From Pectobacterium carotovorum (GTDB taxonomy: Bacteria; Pseudomonadota; Gammaproteobacteria; Enterobacterales; Enterobacteriaceae): DNA of 64,000 nucleotides. Of this stretch, positions 8,891 to 20,298 are shown one piece after another. Each line of letters opens with the position of its first letter. Position 1 is the stretch's first letter. Position numbers and translations under genes: made by a program. The DNA lies in assembly GCF_900129615.1 (NCBI RefSeq), contig NZ_FQWI01000001.1, positions 868,001 through 932,000 on the forward strand. The letters are read 5' to 3'. The notes under the pieces are model-generated. The model saw nothing but the letters and a program-made list of their open reading frames with translations. It made no database searches and was not told where the DNA came from.

Positions 8891-9688
8891 CTATTGCGCG
8901 GCGGTCAACCGAGCTGGATCGATGTGAAACAGGCGGGAGAAGTTTTCTGTCGTGGCGGCAGCGAGGGTTTCCAGCGATGTGCCTTTCAGTACAGCGAGAT
9001 ATTCTGCGACATCGCGTACATACGCAGGCTGGTTTTCCTGACCCCGGAACGGAACCGGCGCGAGCCAAGGGGAATCCGTCTCAATCAGCATCCGATCCAG
9101 TGGCACGTAGCGCGCGACGTCACGCAACTCTTCTGCATTACGGAACGTCACGATCCCAGAAAACGAGATATAGAACCCCATGTCCAGCAGCGCTTTTGCC
9201 GTGATCAAATCTTCCGTAAAGCAGTGCAGAACACCGCTACATTTCTCTGCCTGCTCGTCACGCAGAATTGCCAACGTATCTTCACGGGCAGCACGCGTAT
9301 GCACGATGACCGGCTTGTTCAGGTCATTGCCAATACGAATGTGTTCGCGAAACGATTCTTGCTGCTGGGCTTTCGTCTCCTGCTGATAGAAATAGTCCAG
9401 ACCCGTCTCCCCCATCGCCACCACACGGCTGGCGCTGGCTAGCTCACGCAGCTCGGCATAATCATAAGGGGCTTCCTGATTAAGCGGATGAACGCCGCAG
9501 GAAAAGGCCACGTTATCGCGCTCACCGATTAACTCCACCATGGCACGATAGCCGGGCAGCGTTGTCGCCACCGCCAGAAGGAAGCCGACATCGCGACGTT
9601 TCGCTTTCTCCAGCACGTCGGAGACATCTTTATGCAATGACTCATAATCCAAACCGTCAAGATGACAGTGGGAATCCACTAACAACAT
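8891..9688 (-). CDS. ycfH: TatD-family metal-dependent hydrolase YcfH
   Basis: A 265-residue TatD-family hydrolase, the length of E. coli YcfH. Metal ligands are visible in VDSHCHLDG at the N-terminus, MGETGLDYFYQ near residue 90 and ETDSPWLAP near residue 200. Related proteins act as 3'-5' exonucleases on DNA or as D-aminoacyl hydrolases; the substrate of this paralogue is not settled. The start at 9688 is chosen because the family begins M-x-LVDSHCHLDG. A longer frame to 9769 would add 27 residues that overlap holB. It follows holB by 19 bases. Confidence 0.93.
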   Translation of the reverse strand: MLLVDSHCHLDGLDYESLHKDVSDVLEKAKRRDVGFLLAVATTLPGYRAMVELIGERDNVAFSCGVHPLNQEAPYDYAELRELASASRVVAMGETGLDYFYQQETKAQQQESFREHIRIGNDLNKPVIVHTRAAREDTLAILRDEQAEKCSGVLHCFTEDLITAKALLDMGFYISFSGIVTFRNAEELRDVARYVPLDRMLIETDSPWLAPVPFRGQENQPAYVRDVAEYLAVLKGTSLETLAAATTENFSRLFHIDPARLTAAQ

Positions 9689-9707
9689 GATATTTACTCG
9701 ATAGTAA

Positions 9708-10718
9708 TTAAACAGAAAAAGGATGGCTGTCGCGCTTAACCGATGAAGCAAGCGTGCGCTCCCCATCAAGCAGACGTTCCGTCAGCAGCAGTTCACGGTT
9801 CACACCCGTGACGGTCAGCAATTTTTGCCGACAAGCCAACCACTGTTGTAGCTCATACTGCAAATGTGCGGAAGGTTCGCGCGCCAGACGCTCAACCAGT
9901 TCGATCTGATCCTGATTCACCCAATGCTCGCTTGCTCCCTGCTGCCATTTCATGGCATCCAGCAGTAGCGTGGCCAACCAGTGAATACGAACATCCACAT
10001 CGTCATGATTTAGCTGTGGTATCAACGAGAGCTGATCTCGCGAAGTCAGCGCGGCAGAAAACGCCTGACACAGCGCGCTACGCTGTTTCCACCGCTCTGG
10101 CTGCAATAACGCCTCGGCAGCTAGCGGCGCACCCGATTGCAATCTCAATGCCGTGCGCAATGCCTTGCTGTCATGGCGATGGCGAGCATTCAGCCACAGC
10201 ACGCTCTGCGTCTCGCCAGGGACATCCAGATAGTGATACAGGCAACGGCTGCGTAACGTTGCCAAGAGCCGAGCGGGTTCACGGCAGCCAAATAAAAAGA
10301 AGGTATTCTGCGGCGGTTCTTCCAGCGTTTTCAGCAGTGCGTTTGCAGCGGCTTCAGTCAGTTGCTCAGCAGAAGCCAGCCAAATCACTTTTGCTCCGCC
10401 CTGCCGGGAGTGTTGGTACACTTTTTCCACGACGTCACGCACGGGATCGACACCCAGGCTTTGCTTACCTTTCTCCGGGCTTAGCACATGCCAATCTGGG
10501 TGCGTTCCTGCGGTCATCAGGTTACAAGAGTGACACTGGCCGCAGCTTTTCATCCCATCAGGCCGCTGGCAGATCAGCCAGCGGCTCAGCGCATAAATCA
10601 GCGACTCATCGCCCATGCCCGGCAGCGCATGTAACAACACCGCATGGTGCCCCCTGCCCGCTTGGTATTGGCCGATAAGCTGCCGATAAGATGCATTCAG
10701 CCACGGATACCACTCCAT
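9708..10718 (-). CDS. holB: DNA polymerase III delta-prime subunit
   Basis: HolB is the delta-prime subunit of the clamp loader that places the beta clamp on primed DNA. The 336-residue frame starting MEWYPWL matches the family start. A zinc-type cluster CGQCHSCNLMTAGTHPD lies near residues 59-75, followed by SAEQLTEAAANALLKTLEEPP near residues 119-139 and LRSRC near residue 157. There is no working Walker A motif, as expected for delta-prime. Its ATG overlaps the tmk stop codon by one base (TGATG), so translation is probably coupled. Confidence 0.96.
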   Translation of the reverse strand: MEWYPWLNASYRQLIGQYQAGRGHHAVLLHALPGMGDESLIYALSRWLICQRPDGMKSCGQCHSCNLMTAGTHPDWHVLSPEKGKQSLGVDPVRDVVEKVYQHSRQGGAKVIWLASAEQLTEAAANALLKTLEEPPQNTFFLFGCREPARLLATLRSRCLYHYLDVPGETQSVLWLNARHRHDSKALRTALRLQSGAPLAAEALLQPERWKQRSALCQAFSAALTSRDQLSLIPQLNHDDVDVRIHWLATLLLDAMKWQQGASEHWVNQDQIELVERLAREPSAHLQYELQQWLACRQKLLTVTGVNRELLLTERLLDGERTLASSVKRDSHPFSV

Positions 10719-11377
10719 CAGCCCTGCCCCTCTGCAACAGGCTGCAACCCTTGTTGCTGCAACCACTGCTGTAACGCCGCCTGAATATTCGCACTGACGG
10801 CATCAATAGACTGTGAGGCATCGATCGTCAGGATACTGTCATCCTCCGCCGCCAGTTCCTGATAGCGGGAGCGAGTGCGGTCAAAGAAAGCCAGCGACTC
10901 CTGCTCGATTCTATCCAGTTCGCCGCGCTGACGCGCGCGCTGCAAGCCAATGGCTGGTGGCAAATCAAGATAAAGCGTTAGGTCGGGACGAAAATCACCG
11001 AGCACAGTATCGCGCAGTGAGCGCAGCAGTTGCTGGTCGATCCCGCGTCCACCGCCCTGATAAGCCTGTGAAGAAAGATCGTGCCGATCGCCAATGACCC
11101 AGTTTCCATTCGCCAGCGCCGGTTTGATGACGTTATCCACCAGTTGAACCCTGGCCGCGTATAACATCAGCACTTCCGCTTTGTCCGTGACCTTCTCATC
11201 GGCTATACCCTGCTTGATAAGCTCACGCAGCTTCTCCGCCAACGGCGTACCACCGGGCTCCCGTGTGAACACCACATCTTTCACACCATGTGAGCGCAGC
11301 GTTTCCACGACGATATTGCGCGCGGTGGTCTTCCCCGCGCCTTCCAATCCTTCAATGACGATAAATTTACTGTTCAT
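10718..11377 (-). CDS. tmk: thymidylate kinase
   Basis: Tmk converts dTMP to dTDP. The 219-residue protein shows the P-loop GLEGAGKTT near residues 9-17, the substrate-binding TREPGGTPL near residue 38 and [18 protein letters not shown] near residues 97-114, with a lid region [14 protein letters not shown] near 150. It overlaps the end of mltG by 11 bases and is followed by holB with a one-base stop/start overlap, giving the conserved pabC-mltG-tmk-holB-ycfH unit. Confidence 0.97.
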   Translation of the reverse strand: MNSKFIVIEGLEGAGKTTARNIVVETLRSHGVKDVVFTREPGGTPLAEKLRELIKQGIADEKVTDKAEVLMLYAARVQLVDNVIKPALANGNWVIGDRHDLSSQAYQGGGRGIDQQLLRSLRDTVLGDFRPDLTLYLDLPPAIGLQRARQRGELDRIEQESLAFFDRTRSRYQELAAEDDSILTIDASQSIDAVSANIQAALQQWLQQQGLQPVAEGQG

Positions 11378-12386
11378 CCCGTTCCTTTAACGCTGAGCGG
11401 TATACCCTCACAGCACGATTATGGTCTGCAAGGTTAGTGGTAAAACTGTGTCCGCCTTTTCCATCCGCCACAAAATACAGGTACGACGTTTTGGCTGGAT
11501 GCGCAGCCGCATCCAATGAAGCTTTCCCCGGCATCGCAATTGGCGTAGGCGGTAAGCCGGAGATGACATAAGTATTGTAAGGCGTCGGCGTATCTAATGC
11601 TTTACGGGTTATCACGCCTTTATAGTCCTCCCCCATGCCATAAATCACTGTGGGGTCAGTCTGCAAGCGCATGCCCAGACGTAAGCGATTGACAAAAACG
11701 GAAGCGACCTGCGTGCGCTCTTCATTGATCGCCGTTTCTTTTTCAATGATTGACGCCATCGTCAGTAATTCGTCCGGTGTCTTATACGGTAATCCTTCTT
11801 CGCGCCCTTTCCATACCTCATCCACCGTTTTTTTCATGCGTTGATGCGCACGCTGCAACAGGGCGATATCGCTCGTACCTGCCGTGTATGAATAGGTATC
11901 AGGATAAAACCAGCCTTCCGGGTTCGTCTTATCTTTGATTTCCAACTGGGTGGCAACGTCCTGTTCAGTTTTATCGGCCAGTGAGTGCTTGATATAAGGC
12001 GCTTGTTGCAGCGTGACCAACCACTCTTTCAAACGTGAGCCTTCGACAAAACGGATGGAGAATTGCGCTTCTTTTCCGCTGGACAGGAGCGCCAGCATCT
12101 CGCGCACGGTCATTCCCGCCGTAAAGCGATACGTACCCGCCTTGAATTTCGCCAATTCAGGCTCGATACGCAGTAACCACGGAAAAAACGCGCCATCAGT
12201 AATAATTTTCTGATCGAGGAGTAGCGTTTCCAGCCCTTCCCTTCCCGTACCGGCAGGAAGTGTGAAAATAGTTTCTTTTTCGATAGCCAATGGAGAACCA
12301 GCAAAACGCTGCATTTTCTGCCACGCAACCAGCAACATGAGTACAACAGCAGCGATAATCAGCAAACCAACTTTCTTTTTCTTCAT
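11367..12386 (-). CDS. mltG: endolytic murein transglycosylase MltG
   Basis: MltG cleaves nascent glycan strands and sets their length at the inner membrane. The 339-residue protein has one N-terminal membrane helix (about residues 6-23) after a KKKK anchor, then a LysM-like region and the YceG catalytic domain with [26 protein letters not shown] near residues 210-235, which includes the catalytic Glu of [26 protein letters not shown] near residue 270 is also diagnostic. It lies between pabC and tmk as in E. coli. Confidence 0.96.
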   Translation of the reverse strand: MKKKKVGLLIIAAVVLMLLVAWQKMQRFAGSPLAIEKETIFTLPAGTGREGLETLLLDQKIITDGAFFPWLLRIEPELAKFKAGTYRFTAGMTVREMLALLSSGKEAQFSIRFVEGSRLKEWLVTLQQAPYIKHSLADKTEQDVATQLEIKDKTNPEGWFYPDTYSYTAGTSDIALLQRAHQRMKKTVDEVWKGREEGLPYKTPDELLTMASIIEKETAINEERTQVASVFVNRLRLGMRLQTDPTVIYGMGEDYKGVITRKALDTPTPYNTYVISGLPPTPIAMPGKASLDAAAHPAKTSYLYFVADGKGGHSFTTNLADHNRAVRVYRSALKERDEQ

Positions 12387-12400
12387 AAATCAACCATCTA

Positions 12401-13198
12401 CTAGCAGTCAGAACTCAGGAATTGATAAAGATCTCGGGAGTGGTAACGCCAGACATGTGCCTGATTCACGGGAACTATCGGCATTAATGCGTTACAAATC
12501 AGCACTTCATCCGCATCAGCCAGTGTGGCCACGGGTTCGCTAACAATCTGTAGATCGAAGTCAGAACCAGCCAGCAAGGCGATGATATGCTGCCGGGCAA
12601 CACCATCCACGCCTGACTCGGATAAATCCGGCGTATAGACCCGGTGCCCTTTACGCCAGAATAAATTCGCGGCACAGCATTCCACTAGCGCACCAGAGGT
12701 GTCAAGCACGAGGGTCTCATCGGCTGAGGTCTGGTCAAGATGCGCACGAATCAACACCTGTTCGAGCCGATTCAGATGTTTTATTCCCGCCAACAGCGGA
12801 TTTTTAGCTAGCGCCACAGGGCTGAGATTCAGGCTAATACCCTGCTCACGCCAGCTGGCATAGTGCGCAGGATAGCTTACCTGCATGACGACGCGGGTTG
12901 GCTGCACACAGCCTTGGGCACTGTAGCCACGCCCACCGACACCCCGCGTGAGCATCACTTTCACTACGCCGTCCACTCGCCCCAGTGCTGCCTGTTTCAT
13001 TTCAGCGATCAGGCTTTCCCAATCAAGCGTCGGAAACAATAAGCGCGTAGCAGCCTGTTGCAGACGCACGACGTGTCGATCAAGCCAGACAATATCGCCA
13101 TCGCATACTCTGGCTGTCGTAAAACAGCCGTCGCCATACTGTGTACCCCGATCGAGTACCGAGAGCTGTTCCTGTAACTGACCATTAATCCACAGCAT
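12401..13198 (-). CDS. pabC: aminodeoxychorismate lyase
   Basis: PabC is a PLP enzyme of fold type IV that turns 4-amino-4-deoxychorismate into p-aminobenzoate and pyruvate for folate synthesis. The PLP lysine is in AGIKHLNRLEQVLIR near residue 140, and QYGDGCFTTARV near residue 20 is typical. The start at 13198 gives MLWINGQ, in register with E. coli PabC, and is preceded by GCGGAG at good spacing. An upstream ATG at 13222 would add eight residues without a better site. The frame is 265 residues (E. coli 269). A terminator separates it from fabF. Confidence 0.94.
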   Translation of the reverse strand: MLWINGQLQEQLSVLDRGTQYGDGCFTTARVCDGDIVWLDRHVVRLQQAATRLLFPTLDWESLIAEMKQAALGRVDGVVKVMLTRGVGGRGYSAQGCVQPTRVVMQVSYPAHYASWREQGISLNLSPVALAKNPLLAGIKHLNRLEQVLIRAHLDQTSADETLVLDTSGALVECCAANLFWRKGHRVYTPDLSESGVDGVARQHIIALLAGSDFDLQIVSEPVATLADADEVLICNALMPIVPVNQAHVWRYHSRDLYQFLSSDC

Positions 13199-13282
13199 AA
13201 TAAGCTCCGCATCATTCATCATCGTCAGCTTGCCAGCAAAGCGGCGTTGCAGACAAGCAGGCGTGTCTGATTTTATGCAGGC

Positions 13283-13311
13283 AAAAAAAAACCCGGAAAC
13301 CGGGTTTTTTT
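13283..13311 (-). terminator. rho-independent terminator between fabF and pabC
   Basis: ACCCGG-AAA-CCGGGT is flanked by A and T runs. Both neighbours read leftwards, so it would end or reduce the fabF transcript before pabC. Confidence 0.9.
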
Positions 13312-13326
13312 AAGACGCAATCGCAA

Positions 13327-14649
<1,323 letters not shown>

Positions 14650-14886
14650 TTACTGCTGGTTAGCCTGAATGAAATCAATGGCTGCTTGAACAGTCGTGAT
14701 TTTTTCAGCTTCTTCGTCTGGAATCTCAGTATCAAATTCTTCTTCCAGAGCCATTACCAGCTCAACAGTGTCAAGAGAATCAGCGCCGAGGTCGTCAACG
14801 AAAGAAGCATTGTTTACGACTTCTTCCTGCTTAACACCAAGCTGTTCAACGATGATTTTCTTAACGCGTTCTTCGATAGTGCTCAT
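14650..14886 (-). CDS. acpP: acyl carrier protein
   Basis: The 78-residue acidic carrier of growing acyl chains. The 4'-phosphopantetheine attachment serine lies in [19 protein letters not shown] (Ser 37 counting Met), and the protein has the E. coli length. The C-terminus differs slightly (FIQANQQ). It sits between fabG and fabF with a hairpin terminator after it. The 154-base gap upstream can hold its own promoter. Confidence 0.98.
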   Translation of the reverse strand: MSTIEERVKKIIVEQLGVKQEEVVNNASFVDDLGADSLDTVELVMALEEEFDTEIPDEEAEKITTVQAAIDFIQANQQ

Positions 14887-15040
14887 ACTCTTAAATTTCC
14901 TATCAAAACTCGCTTTCGCGATGGTTTTCGTAGTGTATAAAATGTTTGAAAAGATGCAACAAAATCTCGGCTGGTCGAACCACGATTTTGTGCTATTTTG
15001 CGGTTATCACCGCAAATAATGCAAATAGTTTTCGAGCTTT

Positions 15041-15775
15041 TTAGATCATATACATGCCGCCATTGACATGCAATGTTTCGCCAGTAATGTAAGCAGCTTC
15101 ATCAGAGGCTAAAAATACAACAGCACTGGCGATTTCTTTAGCATCACCGAGTCGGTTAGCTGGAACCGACGTCAAAATGCCTGCTCGCTGTTCTTCTGTC
15201 AATGCCTGAGTCATATCTGTTTCGATAAAACCAGGCGCGACAACGTTGACCGTAATACCACGAGAAGCCACTTCACGCGCGAGGGATTTACTGAATCCAA
15301 TCAGTCCCGCCTTCGCTGCCGCGTAGTTAGCTTGTCCTGCATTGCCCATCGTTCCCACAACGGAACCGATGGTAATGATCCGGCCAAAACGTTTCTTCAT
15401 CATGGCACGCATCACTGCTTTAGACATGCGGAATACCGACGTTAAATTGGTATCCAGGATATCGTGCCATTCATCATCTTTCATACGCATCAGCAGGTTA
15501 TCACGGGTGATACCCGCATTATTGATAAGAATATCAACTTCCCCAAATTCTGCGCGAATTTCTGCTAATACGCTTTCTACTGATGCTGCATCGGCAACAT
15601 TCAGCATATAACCTTTACCGTTCTCACCCAGCCAGCCGCTAATTGCTTCAGCACCTTTTTCGCTGGTTGCGGTACCAATGACTTTTGCCCCGCGGGCAAC
15701 CAATGTCTCGGCGATGGCACGCCCAATACCACGGCTTGCACCAGTAACCAGTGCAATTTTCCCCTCAAAACTCAT
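15041..15775 (-). CDS. fabG: 3-oxoacyl-ACP reductase
   Basis: FabG reduces 3-oxoacyl-ACP with NADPH. It is a 244-residue short-chain dehydrogenase: the nucleotide-binding TGASRGIGRAIAE near residues 12-24, NNAGITRDNL near 86-95, and the catalytic Ser-Tyr-Lys set in GSVVGTMGNAGQANYAAAKAG near residues 137-157. It follows fabD by 14 bases. Confidence 0.98.
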   Translation of the reverse strand: MSFEGKIALVTGASRGIGRAIAETLVARGAKVIGTATSEKGAEAISGWLGENGKGYMLNVADAASVESVLAEIRAEFGEVDILINNAGITRDNLLMRMKDDEWHDILDTNLTSVFRMSKAVMRAMMKKRFGRIITIGSVVGTMGNAGQANYAAAKAGLIGFSKSLAREVASRGITVNVVAPGFIETDMTQALTEEQRAGILTSVPANRLGDAKEIASAVVFLASDEAAYITGETLHVNGGMYMI

Positions 15776-15789
15776 TGTATTCTCCGTTC

Positions 15790-16719
15790 TTATTTCTCAA
15801 TCGCCGCTGATAGAGAAGCAGGATCGTTCACCGCAGCTGCTGTCAGGGTATCGACGATTCGTTTGGTTAAGCCAGTCAATACTTTACCCGGCCCGACTTC
15901 TAACAGCGACTCAATGCCCTGAGAAGCCATAAATTCAACACAGTCAGTCCAGCGCACCGGGCAATGAAGCTGGCGCACCAGCGCATCGCGAATGGCTTCC
16001 GGCGTGGTTTCGATGCGTGCATCAACATTATTGACAACGGGGATGACCGGAGAATTAAACGTCACGGATTCCAGCGCAACAGCAAGTTTCTTCGCTGCTG
16101 GTTCCATCAATGCACAGTGTGACGGTACACTGACAGGCAGCGGCAGCGCACGCTTCGCACCCGCCGCTTTACACGCAGCACCCGCACGCTCAACGGCATC
16201 TTTATTGCCCGCAATCACCACCTGACCCGGTGAATTGAAGTTTACCGGAGACACCACTTGCCCCTGCGCGGATTCTTCACACGCTTTGGCAATAGCCTCG
16301 TTATCAAGCCCGATAATGGCATACATCGCACCCGTGCCTTCTGGCACGGCTTCCTGCATCAGTTTCCCACGCAGTTCAACCAGACGGACGGCCTGTTGGA
16401 AATCCAGAACGCCAGCACAAACCAGTGCAGAATATTCACCGAGGCTATGACCAGACATCAGAGCAGGTGTTTTGCCTCCCTGCTGCTGCCAGACACGCCA
16501 GATAGCAACAGAAGCGGTCAGTAACGCAGGCTGAGTCTGCCAGGTTTTATTCAACTCTTCAGCCGGCCCTTGCTGGGTAAGCTGCCACAAGTCATAACCT
16601 AACGCTTCAGAAGCCTGAGCAAACGTTTCGGTGACGATCGGGTATTCTGCTGCAAGTTCAGCCAACATCCCTACCGTCTGCGATCCCTGACCGGGAAACA
16701 CCATTGCAAATTGCGTCAT
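15790..16719 (-). CDS. fabD: malonyl-CoA:ACP transacylase
   Basis: FabD loads malonate onto ACP. The 309-residue protein has FPGQGSQTVGM at the N-terminus, the nucleophile serine in GHSLGEYSALVCAG near residue 92 and the catalytic His in VPSHCALM near residue 201. It lies 17 bases after fabH and 14 bases before fabG in the fab operon. Confidence 0.98.
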   Translation of the reverse strand: MTQFAMVFPGQGSQTVGMLAELAAEYPIVTETFAQASEALGYDLWQLTQQGPAEELNKTWQTQPALLTASVAIWRVWQQQGGKTPALMSGHSLGEYSALVCAGVLDFQQAVRLVELRGKLMQEAVPEGTGAMYAIIGLDNEAIAKACEESAQGQVVSPVNFNSPGQVVIAGNKDAVERAGAACKAAGAKRALPLPVSVPSHCALMEPAAKKLAVALESVTFNSPVIPVVNNVDARIETTPEAIRDALVRQLHCPVRWTDCVEFMASQGIESLLEVGPGKVLTGLTKRIVDTLTAAAVNDPASLSAAIEK

Positions 16720-16736
16720 ATCACAATCCTGTTTAA

Positions 16737-17690
16737 TTAAAAACGAACCAGCGCGGAACCCCAGGTAAAGCCGCCACCGAAGGCTTCAAGCAGCACCAGT
16801 TGCCCTGGTTTAATACGCCCATCGCGTACCGCTTCATCAAGCGCTGAAGGCACAGAGGCTGCGGAGGTATTACCATGACGATCTAGCGTCACAACCACCT
16901 TATCCATCCCCATACCCAGCTTTTTCGCCGTGGCGCTGATAATACGCAGGTTAGCCTGATGAGGCACCAGCCAGTCTAATTCACTTTTATCCAGTTGAGC
17001 CGCTTGCAGCGTTTCTTCAACGATATGTGCCAGTTCAGTCACTGCCACTTTAAAGACTTCATTACCCGCCATCGTCAGGTAAGCAGGCGTATCCGCGTGG
17101 TTACGATCCTGATGCGGCAACGTCAGCAGTTCGCCATAACGACCATCGGCATGCAGATGGGTAGAAAGAATACCCGGTTGCTCTGACGGCGTTAACAGCA
17201 CGGCACCCGCACCATCACCGAACAGAATCAACGTGCCGCGATCTTCAGGATCCAATGTACGAGACAACGTATCAGAGCCGATCACCAGCGCGTATTTCAC
17301 CGCACCACTTTTAACATATTGATCGGCAACGCTCAGCGCGTAGGTAAAACCTGCACATGCAGCAGCCAGATCGAAGGCAATCGTATCTTTGATCCCTAGC
17401 AGTTGCTGAACCTGACAGGCAGAGCTAGGGAAAGCATGGCTTGATGATGTTGTAGCAACAATCAGAAGACCGACTTCAGAAGGATCGACATTCGCCATTT
17501 CCAGCGCTTTCTGCGCGGCACGATATCCCATGGTCGCTACGTTTTCATCCGGCGCGGCAATACGGCGCTCACGGATTCCAGTACGTGTGACGATCCATTC
17601 GTCCGTCGTTTCCACCATCTTTTCTAAATCAGCGTTCGTCCTGATTTCTTCAGGCAGGTAGCTGCCCGTTCCGATTATTTTTGTATACAT
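16737..17690 (-). CDS. fabH: beta-ketoacyl-ACP synthase III
   Basis: FabH starts fatty acid synthesis by condensing acetyl-CoA with malonyl-ACP. At 317 residues it has the E. coli length. The catalytic Cys is in [13 protein letters not shown] near residue 112, the His in VPHQANLRI near 244 and the Asn in [10 protein letters not shown] near 274. It lies 6 bases downstream of plsX. Confidence 0.98.
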   Translation of the reverse strand: MYTKIIGTGSYLPEEIRTNADLEKMVETTDEWIVTRTGIRERRIAAPDENVATMGYRAAQKALEMANVDPSEVGLLIVATTSSSHAFPSSACQVQQLLGIKDTIAFDLAAACAGFTYALSVADQYVKSGAVKYALVIGSDTLSRTLDPEDRGTLILFGDGAGAVLLTPSEQPGILSTHLHADGRYGELLTLPHQDRNHADTPAYLTMAGNEVFKVAVTELAHIVEETLQAAQLDKSELDWLVPHQANLRIISATAKKLGMGMDKVVVTLDRHGNTSAASVPSALDEAVRDGRIKPGQLVLLEAFGGGFTWGSALVRF

Positions 17691-17696
17691 GTACGC

Positions 17697-18743
17697 TTAA
17701 TCACTCTTGGGTAATACCGCTTCTAGACGAGCGGCAATCCGCTCGGGAAGCTGCCGCCGTACCGTCTGCATTGCCTGTTCAATAGCAACCGCAAACGCTC
17801 TCTGGTTTGCTGCACCATGGCTTTTGATTACAGTTCCCCGTAATCCTAGCAGGCATGCGCCATTATATTGATCGGGATTCAAATGACCGAAACGCTTTGA
17901 TAAGCGTTTTTGTAACAAACGCCCTAGCCATTTCAACCACCAGGATCGCTTTTGTTTTTGCCCAGGGCCTGAAGCTGGAGATTTCAGCAGTGACAGGAAC
18001 ATCCTTACCACGCCTTCCACCGTTTTCAGTGTGACATTCCCCACAAAGCCGTCACAGACCATCACATCCGTTTTTCCAGTCAGTAGATCGTTGCCTTCCA
18101 GATAACCGATGTAATTTATTGATGGTGCCTCTTTTAACTGTGCCGCTGCTTCACGGATAGTGCTCAGCCCTTTGCTTTCTTCTTCACCGATATTCAACAA
18201 CGCGACCCGAGGATTTGTCAGTCCCAGCACTTCTTCTGCCATCACTGAGCCCATCACGGCAAACTGAACCAGCATCGTGCTGTCACAGTCAACATTCGCC
18301 CCCAGATCCAACACGACTGTTTTTCCATGTTGCTGGTGAGGTAATACTGACACCAACGCGGGTCGCTCAATGCCTTCCAGTGGCTTAATCAGGAGCTTGG
18401 CAAGCCCCATAAGCGCACCTGTGTTGCCAGCACTTACACAGGCCTGTGCTCTACCGTCTTTAATCAACTCAAGCGCTATGCGCATTGAGGTACCACGGCT
18501 CGCACGAATAGCCTGCGACGGCCTCGCATCACTAGCAATAACCGACTCCGCCGGAACAACTTCTAAGCGGGAAAGTAAATCAGAATCGACTTTGGCAAGT
18601 AATGGAGTAATCGCAGCAGGATCGCCGACTAATAACAAATTGAGAGCTGGATTAGAAGCCAGTGCCTGCAATGCAGCAGGCACTGTTACGCAGGGACCAA
18701 AATCCCCGCCCATCGCATCTAACGCCAGTGTTAGGCGTGTCAA
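17697..18743 (-). CDS. plsX: phosphate acyltransferase PlsX
   Basis: PlsX makes acyl-phosphate from acyl-ACP and links fatty acid and phospholipid synthesis. The family motifs [12 protein letters not shown] (N-terminus), [19 protein letters not shown] and [14 protein letters not shown] are present, with [22 protein letters not shown] towards the C-terminus. The start chosen is a TTG at 18743 preceded by AAGG at good spacing, in register with E. coli PlsX, which also starts at TTG. A second in-frame TTG lies at 18758. The frame is 348 residues and lacks the last few residues of the E. coli protein. Confidence 0.95.
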   Translation of the reverse strand: MTRLTLALDAMGGDFGPCVTVPAALQALASNPALNLLLVGDPAAITPLLAKVDSDLLSRLEVVPAESVIASDARPSQAIRASRGTSMRIALELIKDGRAQACVSAGNTGALMGLAKLLIKPLEGIERPALVSVLPHQQHGKTVVLDLGANVDCDSTMLVQFAVMGSVMAEEVLGLTNPRVALLNIGEEESKGLSTIREAAAQLKEAPSINYIGYLEGNDLLTGKTDVMVCDGFVGNVTLKTVEGVVRMFLSLLKSPASGPGQKQKRSWWLKWLGRLLQKRLSKRFGHLNPDQYNGACLLGLRGTVIKSHGAANQRAFAVAIEQAMQTVRRQLPERIAARLEAVLPKSD

Positions 18744-18772
18744 GGTATTGCCTTGCAAATAATTCGCAAGAA

Positions 18773-18943
18773 TTACTTAGCAATGACCTTGCGACCGCGG
18801 TAGTAACCATCCGCAGTGATGTGGTGACGCAGGTGAGTTTCGCCAGAAACTTTATCTACGGATACAGAAGCGGTAGTCAGCGCATCATGTGAACGACGCA
18901 TACCACGTTTGGAACGGCTAGGTTTGTTTTGTTGTACGGCCAT
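18773..18943 (-). CDS. rpmF: 50S ribosomal protein L32
   Basis: A 56-residue basic protein read directly from the minus strand, one residue shorter than E. coli L32. It begins [20 protein letters not shown] and ends [17 protein letters not shown], both diagnostic. It lies between yceD and plsX in the conserved yceD-rpmF-plsX-fab operon that couples ribosome and membrane synthesis. The L32 zinc-ribbon cysteines are absent, as in other enterobacterial L32. Confidence 0.97.
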   Translation of the reverse strand: MAVQQNKPSRSKRGMRRSHDALTTASVSVDKVSGETHLRHHITADGYYRGRKVIAK

Positions 18944-18959
18944 GGACCTTACTCCTTAA

Positions 18960-19481
18960 TTACTTACGCTTTAAACTGGCTAATACGGCAAACGGATTTG
19001 GTTTTTCCGCCTCTGCAGGCAGTTGACCAAATACCATATCCGCTTCGGACACTTCACAGTGTTCAGAATCATGCACCGGGGCGATAGGCAACATCAGAAT
19101 AATTTCATCTTCAATCATTGCCAGCAGATCGACTTCGCCAAACTCATCAACGCCGATCGGCTCATACGCTTCCGGTAACGCTTCGGCCTGCTCATCATTG
19201 ACGACCGGGCTAAAACAGAATGTCGCATGGACTTGATGTTCAAACGGCTTTCCGCAACGCTGACACATCAGTGTGACCGTAACGTCAGCATTACCGTCAA
19301 TCACCGCCAGACGCTGATTATCAATATTGAAAGATAAAGAGGCCTGAACATCACTATCCACACTCACCACTGATTCGGCAACACGCTCTACTTGTTCAGC
19401 CGAATAGATACCAACGTAATCTAAACGCTTCTGAGCAGTGCGGACCGCATCAAGGGTTAAGGGTAATTTTACCTTTTGCAT
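18960..19481 (-). CDS. yceD: 23S rRNA accumulation protein YceD (DUF177)
   Basis: A 173-residue DUF177 protein needed for normal large-subunit rRNA accumulation. It starts [26 protein letters not shown], has the [12 protein letters not shown] motif near residues 74-85 and ends [15 protein letters not shown], all typical. It is the first gene of the yceD-rpmF-plsX-fab operon. The 140-base gap to the divergent maf gene must hold the operon promoter. Confidence 0.95.
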   Translation of the reverse strand: MQKVKLPLTLDAVRTAQKRLDYVGIYSAEQVERVAESVVSVDSDVQASLSFNIDNQRLAVIDGNADVTVTLMCQRCGKPFEHQVHATFCFSPVVNDEQAEALPEAYEPIGVDEFGEVDLLAMIEDEIILMLPIAPVHDSEHCEVSEADMVFGQLPAEAEKPNPFAVLASLKRK

Positions 19482-19621
19482 AGGGCGCGCATATTAACGT
19501 CGTAACGACATAGAGTCAAAGAAAAAGGCAGTGATGCACCACCTTTCACCAATATTCGCTTCCAGAGCGGCGCACAGTTTAAAATGCCTTTCATCATTAC
19601 GCTACGGTTTATCAAAAAATT

Positions 19622-20206
19622 ATGCAGCAGATTGTTCTCGCCTCAACCTCGCCTTACCGTCGAGCCTTATTGGAAAAGCTCGCGATCCCTTTTGTTTGCG
19701 CATCGCCAGACATCGATGAAACACCTCGCCCCGGCGAAAACGCCGTCGATCTTGTGATCCGTCTTGCTGAAAGCAAAGCGAAAGCGCTGGCCGCGCACTA
19801 CCCCAATAGCCTGATTATCGGTTCCGATCAGGTTTGCGTGCTGGGGAACGCCATAACAGGAAAACCACATCATAAGGGTAATGCAACACGGCAGTTGCAG
19901 CGGGCCAGCGGAAAGTGTGTTTCCTTCTTTACGGGTTTAGCGCTATTCAATAGTGCAACCCAGGAAATGCAGAGCCTCGCAGAGCCATTTGATGTGCATT
20001 TCCGTACGTTAACGGAAGCGGAAATTGATGGTTATCTGGAGAAAGAGCAGCCGTGGAACTGCGCGGGCAGCTTTAAAAGCGAAGGATTGGGCATTACCCT
20101 CTTTGAACGACTATCCGGGCGCGATCCTAATACGCTCATTGGATTACCCCTGATCGCGCTAACGCAGATGCTACAAAAGGAAGGCGTAAATCCGCTGACG
20201 GTGTAA
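19622..20206 (+). CDS. yceF: Maf-like nucleoside triphosphate pyrophosphatase YceF
   Basis: A 194-residue Maf-family enzyme; E. coli YceF hydrolyses m7GTP and so may clean the nucleotide pool. It begins with the Maf signature [15 protein letters not shown], followed by DIDETP near residue 36, GSDQVCVL near residue 67 and the [24 protein letters not shown] segment near residues 153-176. It is divergent from yceD, as in E. coli. Confidence 0.95.
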   Translation: MQQIVLASTSPYRRALLEKLAIPFVCASPDIDETPRPGENAVDLVIRLAESKAKALAAHYPNSLIIGSDQVCVLGNAITGKPHHKGNATRQLQRASGKCVSFFTGLALFNSATQEMQSLAEPFDVHFRTLTEAEIDGYLEKEQPWNCAGSFKSEGLGITLFERLSGRDPNTLIGLPLIALTQMLQKEGVNPLTV

Positions 20207-20225
20207 ATTGACGGTGTAAAATAAA

Positions 20226-20298
20226 TCGGGATAGCCCGATGAAGCAGCTATCCCGACAGACAAAAGCATGTAGAGGTATACGTGGTTATGCTTTTGTC
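20226..20298. terminator. paired hairpins between convergent yceF and rluC
   Basis: Two inverted repeats lie here: TCGGGATAG/CTATCCCGA (20226-20234 and 20248-20256) and GACAAAAGCAT/ATGCTTTTGTC (20259-20269 and 20288-20298). The second includes the rluC stop codon and its own T-run. They probably end both convergent transcripts. Confidence 0.7.
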